Source: Acidimicrobiia bacterium | GTDB lineage: Bacteria; Actinomycetota; Acidimicrobiia; Spongiisociales; JAHEDJ01 | Direction: 5' to 3' | DNA length: 6,856 nucleotides | Assembly (NCBI GenBank): GCA_030598025.1 | Contig: JAUVQS010000083.1 | Span: forward strand, 1-6,856 | In this document: in pieces, positions 6,110 through 6,856 of the stretch | How positions within the stretch are numbered: position 1 is the first letter of the stretch | Layout: each line of letters begins with the position of its first letter | Position numbers and translations under genes: made by a program | Notes under the pieces: generated by a model | Told to the model about the DNA's origin: nothing | The model's input: the letters and a program-made list of their open reading frames with translations, nothing else | Database searches by the model: none

Positions 6110-6140
6110 CCGCCGGAAGATCCCGACGGTTCATAGTTCC
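6098..6140. repeat. Two-step inverted repeat in the lyase-padR divergent region
   Basis: GGAAC (6098-6102) pairs with GTTCC (6136-6140), and inside it AACCG (6108-6112, preceded by A) pairs with CGGTT (6127-6131). It overlaps the proposed lyase -35, so it could be a regulator-binding region or a structured leader if the lyase promoter lies further upstream. The rest of the 200-bp divergent gap holds a small inverted repeat (ACGTC 6144-6148 with GACGT 6160-6164) and another, GGACA (6182-6186) with TGTCC (6199-6203). Confidence 0.35.
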
Positions 6141-6220
6141 CCGACGTCGAAAAGCCGAGGACGTTTCACCCTGGCGCCTTTGGACAATTCGGTCGGCGTG
6201 TCCTATTCACATCGTAGCCC

Positions 6221-6241
6221 TAAATGCACATACTGCAAGTA
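6221..6241. promoter_or_regulatory. Candidate PadR operator
   Basis: TAAATGCA (6221-6228) and TGCAAGTA (6234-6241), separated by 5 bp, are complementary at six of eight positions. PadR proteins bind such dyads as dimers, often over their own promoters. This one overlaps the -35 and spacer of the padR promoter, so autorepression is the natural reading. It is an inference from position and symmetry only. Confidence 0.35.
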
Positions 6242-6254
6242 AGTCCGATAAAGT
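6225..6254 (+). promoter_or_regulatory. Leaderless promoter of the PadR gene
   Basis: TAAAGT (6249-6254) is a TANNNT -10 box followed by exactly 7 nt before ATG 6262, so transcription should begin at the start codon. Eighteen bp upstream is TGCACA (6225-6230), a partial -35. No Shine-Dalgarno precedes the ATG, in line with leaderless translation. Confidence 0.5.
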
Positions 6255-6261
6255 TCTCTTG

Positions 6262-6636
6262 ATGAGACGAACGGGCGGCAACGCACTAGTCAAGAACGAG
6301 CTCAAGGTGCTGCGCGGCGCGATTGAACTCATGTGGGAGGAACAACTCGAGTTCCACGGCTACGAACTTGCCTCCACGCTCGCCGACCTCGACGGGTCCG
6401 ACACTCTGATGAATCAGTCGACGCTCTATCGGGCGTTGCGCCGCCTTGAGGATCGTGGAGCGCTCGAAAGCTACTGGGAGGACCCGGACATAGCTGCCGA
6501 CCAGGGTCGCGAAGGTCGACCTCGGCGCTACTATCAGGTCACGTCCGGCGGAGTCGACCTTGCCCGGGCTGAATTGGCCCGTTTCAACGCCCCGTCGGCT
6601 GAGTGGTGGCGTCAATGGAACCCCTCCGAAGCGTGA
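6262..6636 (+). CDS. PadR family transcriptional regulator, short type
   Basis: A 124-aa cytosolic DNA-binding protein with a PadR winged-helix domain. The first helices span about 11-28 (KNELKVLRGAIELMW), followed by HGYELASTL (32-40). The recognition helix is in NQSTLYRALRRLEDRGALES (51-70), and the beta-wing ends in GRPRRYYQVT (85-94), both typical of PadR. A last helix (97-108) is the short dimerisation helix of the small PadR class; the longer C-terminal domain is absent. ATG 6262 is chosen over the TTG directly before it because it sits 7 nt from the -10 box. It is divergent from the S1P-lyase-like gene and followed by another frame on the same strand. Members sense small aromatic or hydrophobic compounds or drugs; the ligand here is unknown. 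Confidence 0.92.
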   Translation: MRRTGGNALVKNELKVLRGAIELMWEEQLEFHGYELASTLADLDGSDTLMNQSTLYRALRRLEDRGALESYWEDPDIAADQGREGRPRRYYQVTSGGVDLARAELARFNAPSAEWWRQWNPSEA

Positions 6637-6644
6637 GCGCTGCG

Positions 6645-6664
6645 AGACGCCACAGGGTCTTTTT
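6645..6664 (+). terminator. Weak terminator after the PadR gene
   Basis: AGAC (6645-6648) pairs with GTCT (6657-6660), and the arm runs into a T-run (6660-6664). The stem is only 4 bp, so it is poor on its own. It is listed because of its place 9 bp after the padR stop and the T-run. Confidence 0.25.
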
Positions 6665-6669
6665 GGGCC

Positions 6670-6698
6670 ACAGACGATTACGATCGTCCCTGTAGGAG
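6670..6698 (+). promoter_or_regulatory. Stem-loop, possible -10 and ribosome site before the last gene
   Basis: GACGAT (6673-6678) and ATCGTC (6683-6688) form a perfect 6-bp stem with a TACG tetraloop. ACA (6670-6672) and TGT (6691-6693) extend it across a CC bulge. The same bases contain TACGAT (6679-6684), a possible -10 box. AGGAG (6694-6698) follows, 4 nt before ATG 6703. So this is either a promoter with internal symmetry, perhaps an operator, or a leader hairpin next to the ribosome site. Confidence 0.4.
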
Positions 6699-6702
6699 TC
6701 TC

Positions 6703-6856
6703 ATGAACCATCGTGCCCCCCAGGTTCAGACCTCCTGCTGGGTAGTCGACATTGCGTCGACATGCAGCCGGCTCAGCACCTGGGGTCTCGATCCCGAGAT
6801 GAGAGAAGAGCTTATAGCGGAGCGCTCCGCGGATCTGGCCGCGCAACTCGCCGACC
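6703..6856 (+). CDS. Partial gene of unknown function, cut by the window edge
   Basis: From ATG 6703 the frame stays open for 51 codons to the end of the window. It starts MNHRAPQVQTSCWVVDIAST and continues to an acidic, probably helical stretch (MREELIAERSADLAAQLAD, residues 33-51). Support is the AGGAG ribosome site 4 nt before the ATG, the same strand as padR with a 66-bp gap, and codons mostly ending in G or C. Two cysteines (C12, C21) lie near the start. I do not recognise a family. ATG at residue 33 is an alternative start. Being directly downstream of a PadR gene, it is a candidate target of that regulator. The short length leaves real doubt whether it is coding. Confidence 0.5.
   Translation, partial: MNHRAPQVQTSCWVVDIASTCSRLSTWGLDPEMREELIAERSADLAAQLAD

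Noticed and set aside
5174..6136. 320-aa open frame on the plus strand opposite the lyase
   Set aside because: It is antisense to the PLP enzyme with all its catalytic motifs; the translation is Gly/Arg/His-rich and shows no family features.
6286..6846. 186-aa open frame on the minus strand over padR
   Set aside because: It covers the clearly recognisable PadR gene in antisense and has low-complexity, Arg/Gly/Pro-rich content without motifs.

Overview
This GC-rich window looks like the chromosome of a high-GC Gram-positive bacterium, most likely an actinobacterium. That is an inference from three things: GTG/TTG starts, two genes that seem to be read leaderlessly from a TANNNT box exactly 7 nt before the start codon, and the protein families present. 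No phage, transposase, CRISPR or other mobile machinery is visible.

Layout from left to right. Positions 1-131 are non-coding and rich in symmetry: a 22-bp perfect palindrome, a three-copy 11-bp tandem repeat and overlapping inverted repeats. A CAT-anticodon tRNA lies on the minus strand (183-260) with its own promoter. Upstream of it on the same strand is a 284-aa tandem universal stress protein (USP, 319-1173). A second, single-domain USP (1248-1730) is divergently transcribed. Its stop codon overlaps the start of a Na+/phosphate cotransporter with a C-terminal PhoU-like domain (1730-3460). A DUF819 membrane protein (3569-4678) follows on the same strand. This plus-strand group ends at a 19-position imperfect stem-loop (4688-4737), shared with a convergent minus-strand gene for a PLP-dependent sphingosine-1-phosphate-lyase-like enzyme (4739-6061). 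A small PadR-family regulator (6262-6636) is divergent from the lyase. At the right edge an unrecognised reading frame with a good ribosome binding site begins at 6703 and runs out of the window.

How the genes may work together. The USP and Na/Pi transporter are translationally coupled, which suggests a nucleotide-sensing stress protein working with phosphate uptake or export; the DUF819 protein may belong to the same transcript. The PadR regulator has an imperfect inverted repeat over its own promoter in the 200-bp divergent region, so it is a candidate for controlling itself, the lyase, the downstream partial gene, or some combination.

Nothing here is clearly a new system. The points most worth following are the bacterial S1P-lyase-like gene with no visible sphingolipid genes beside it, the USP/transporter coupling, the Met-or-Ile2 identity of the tRNA, and the unidentified gene cut by the right edge.
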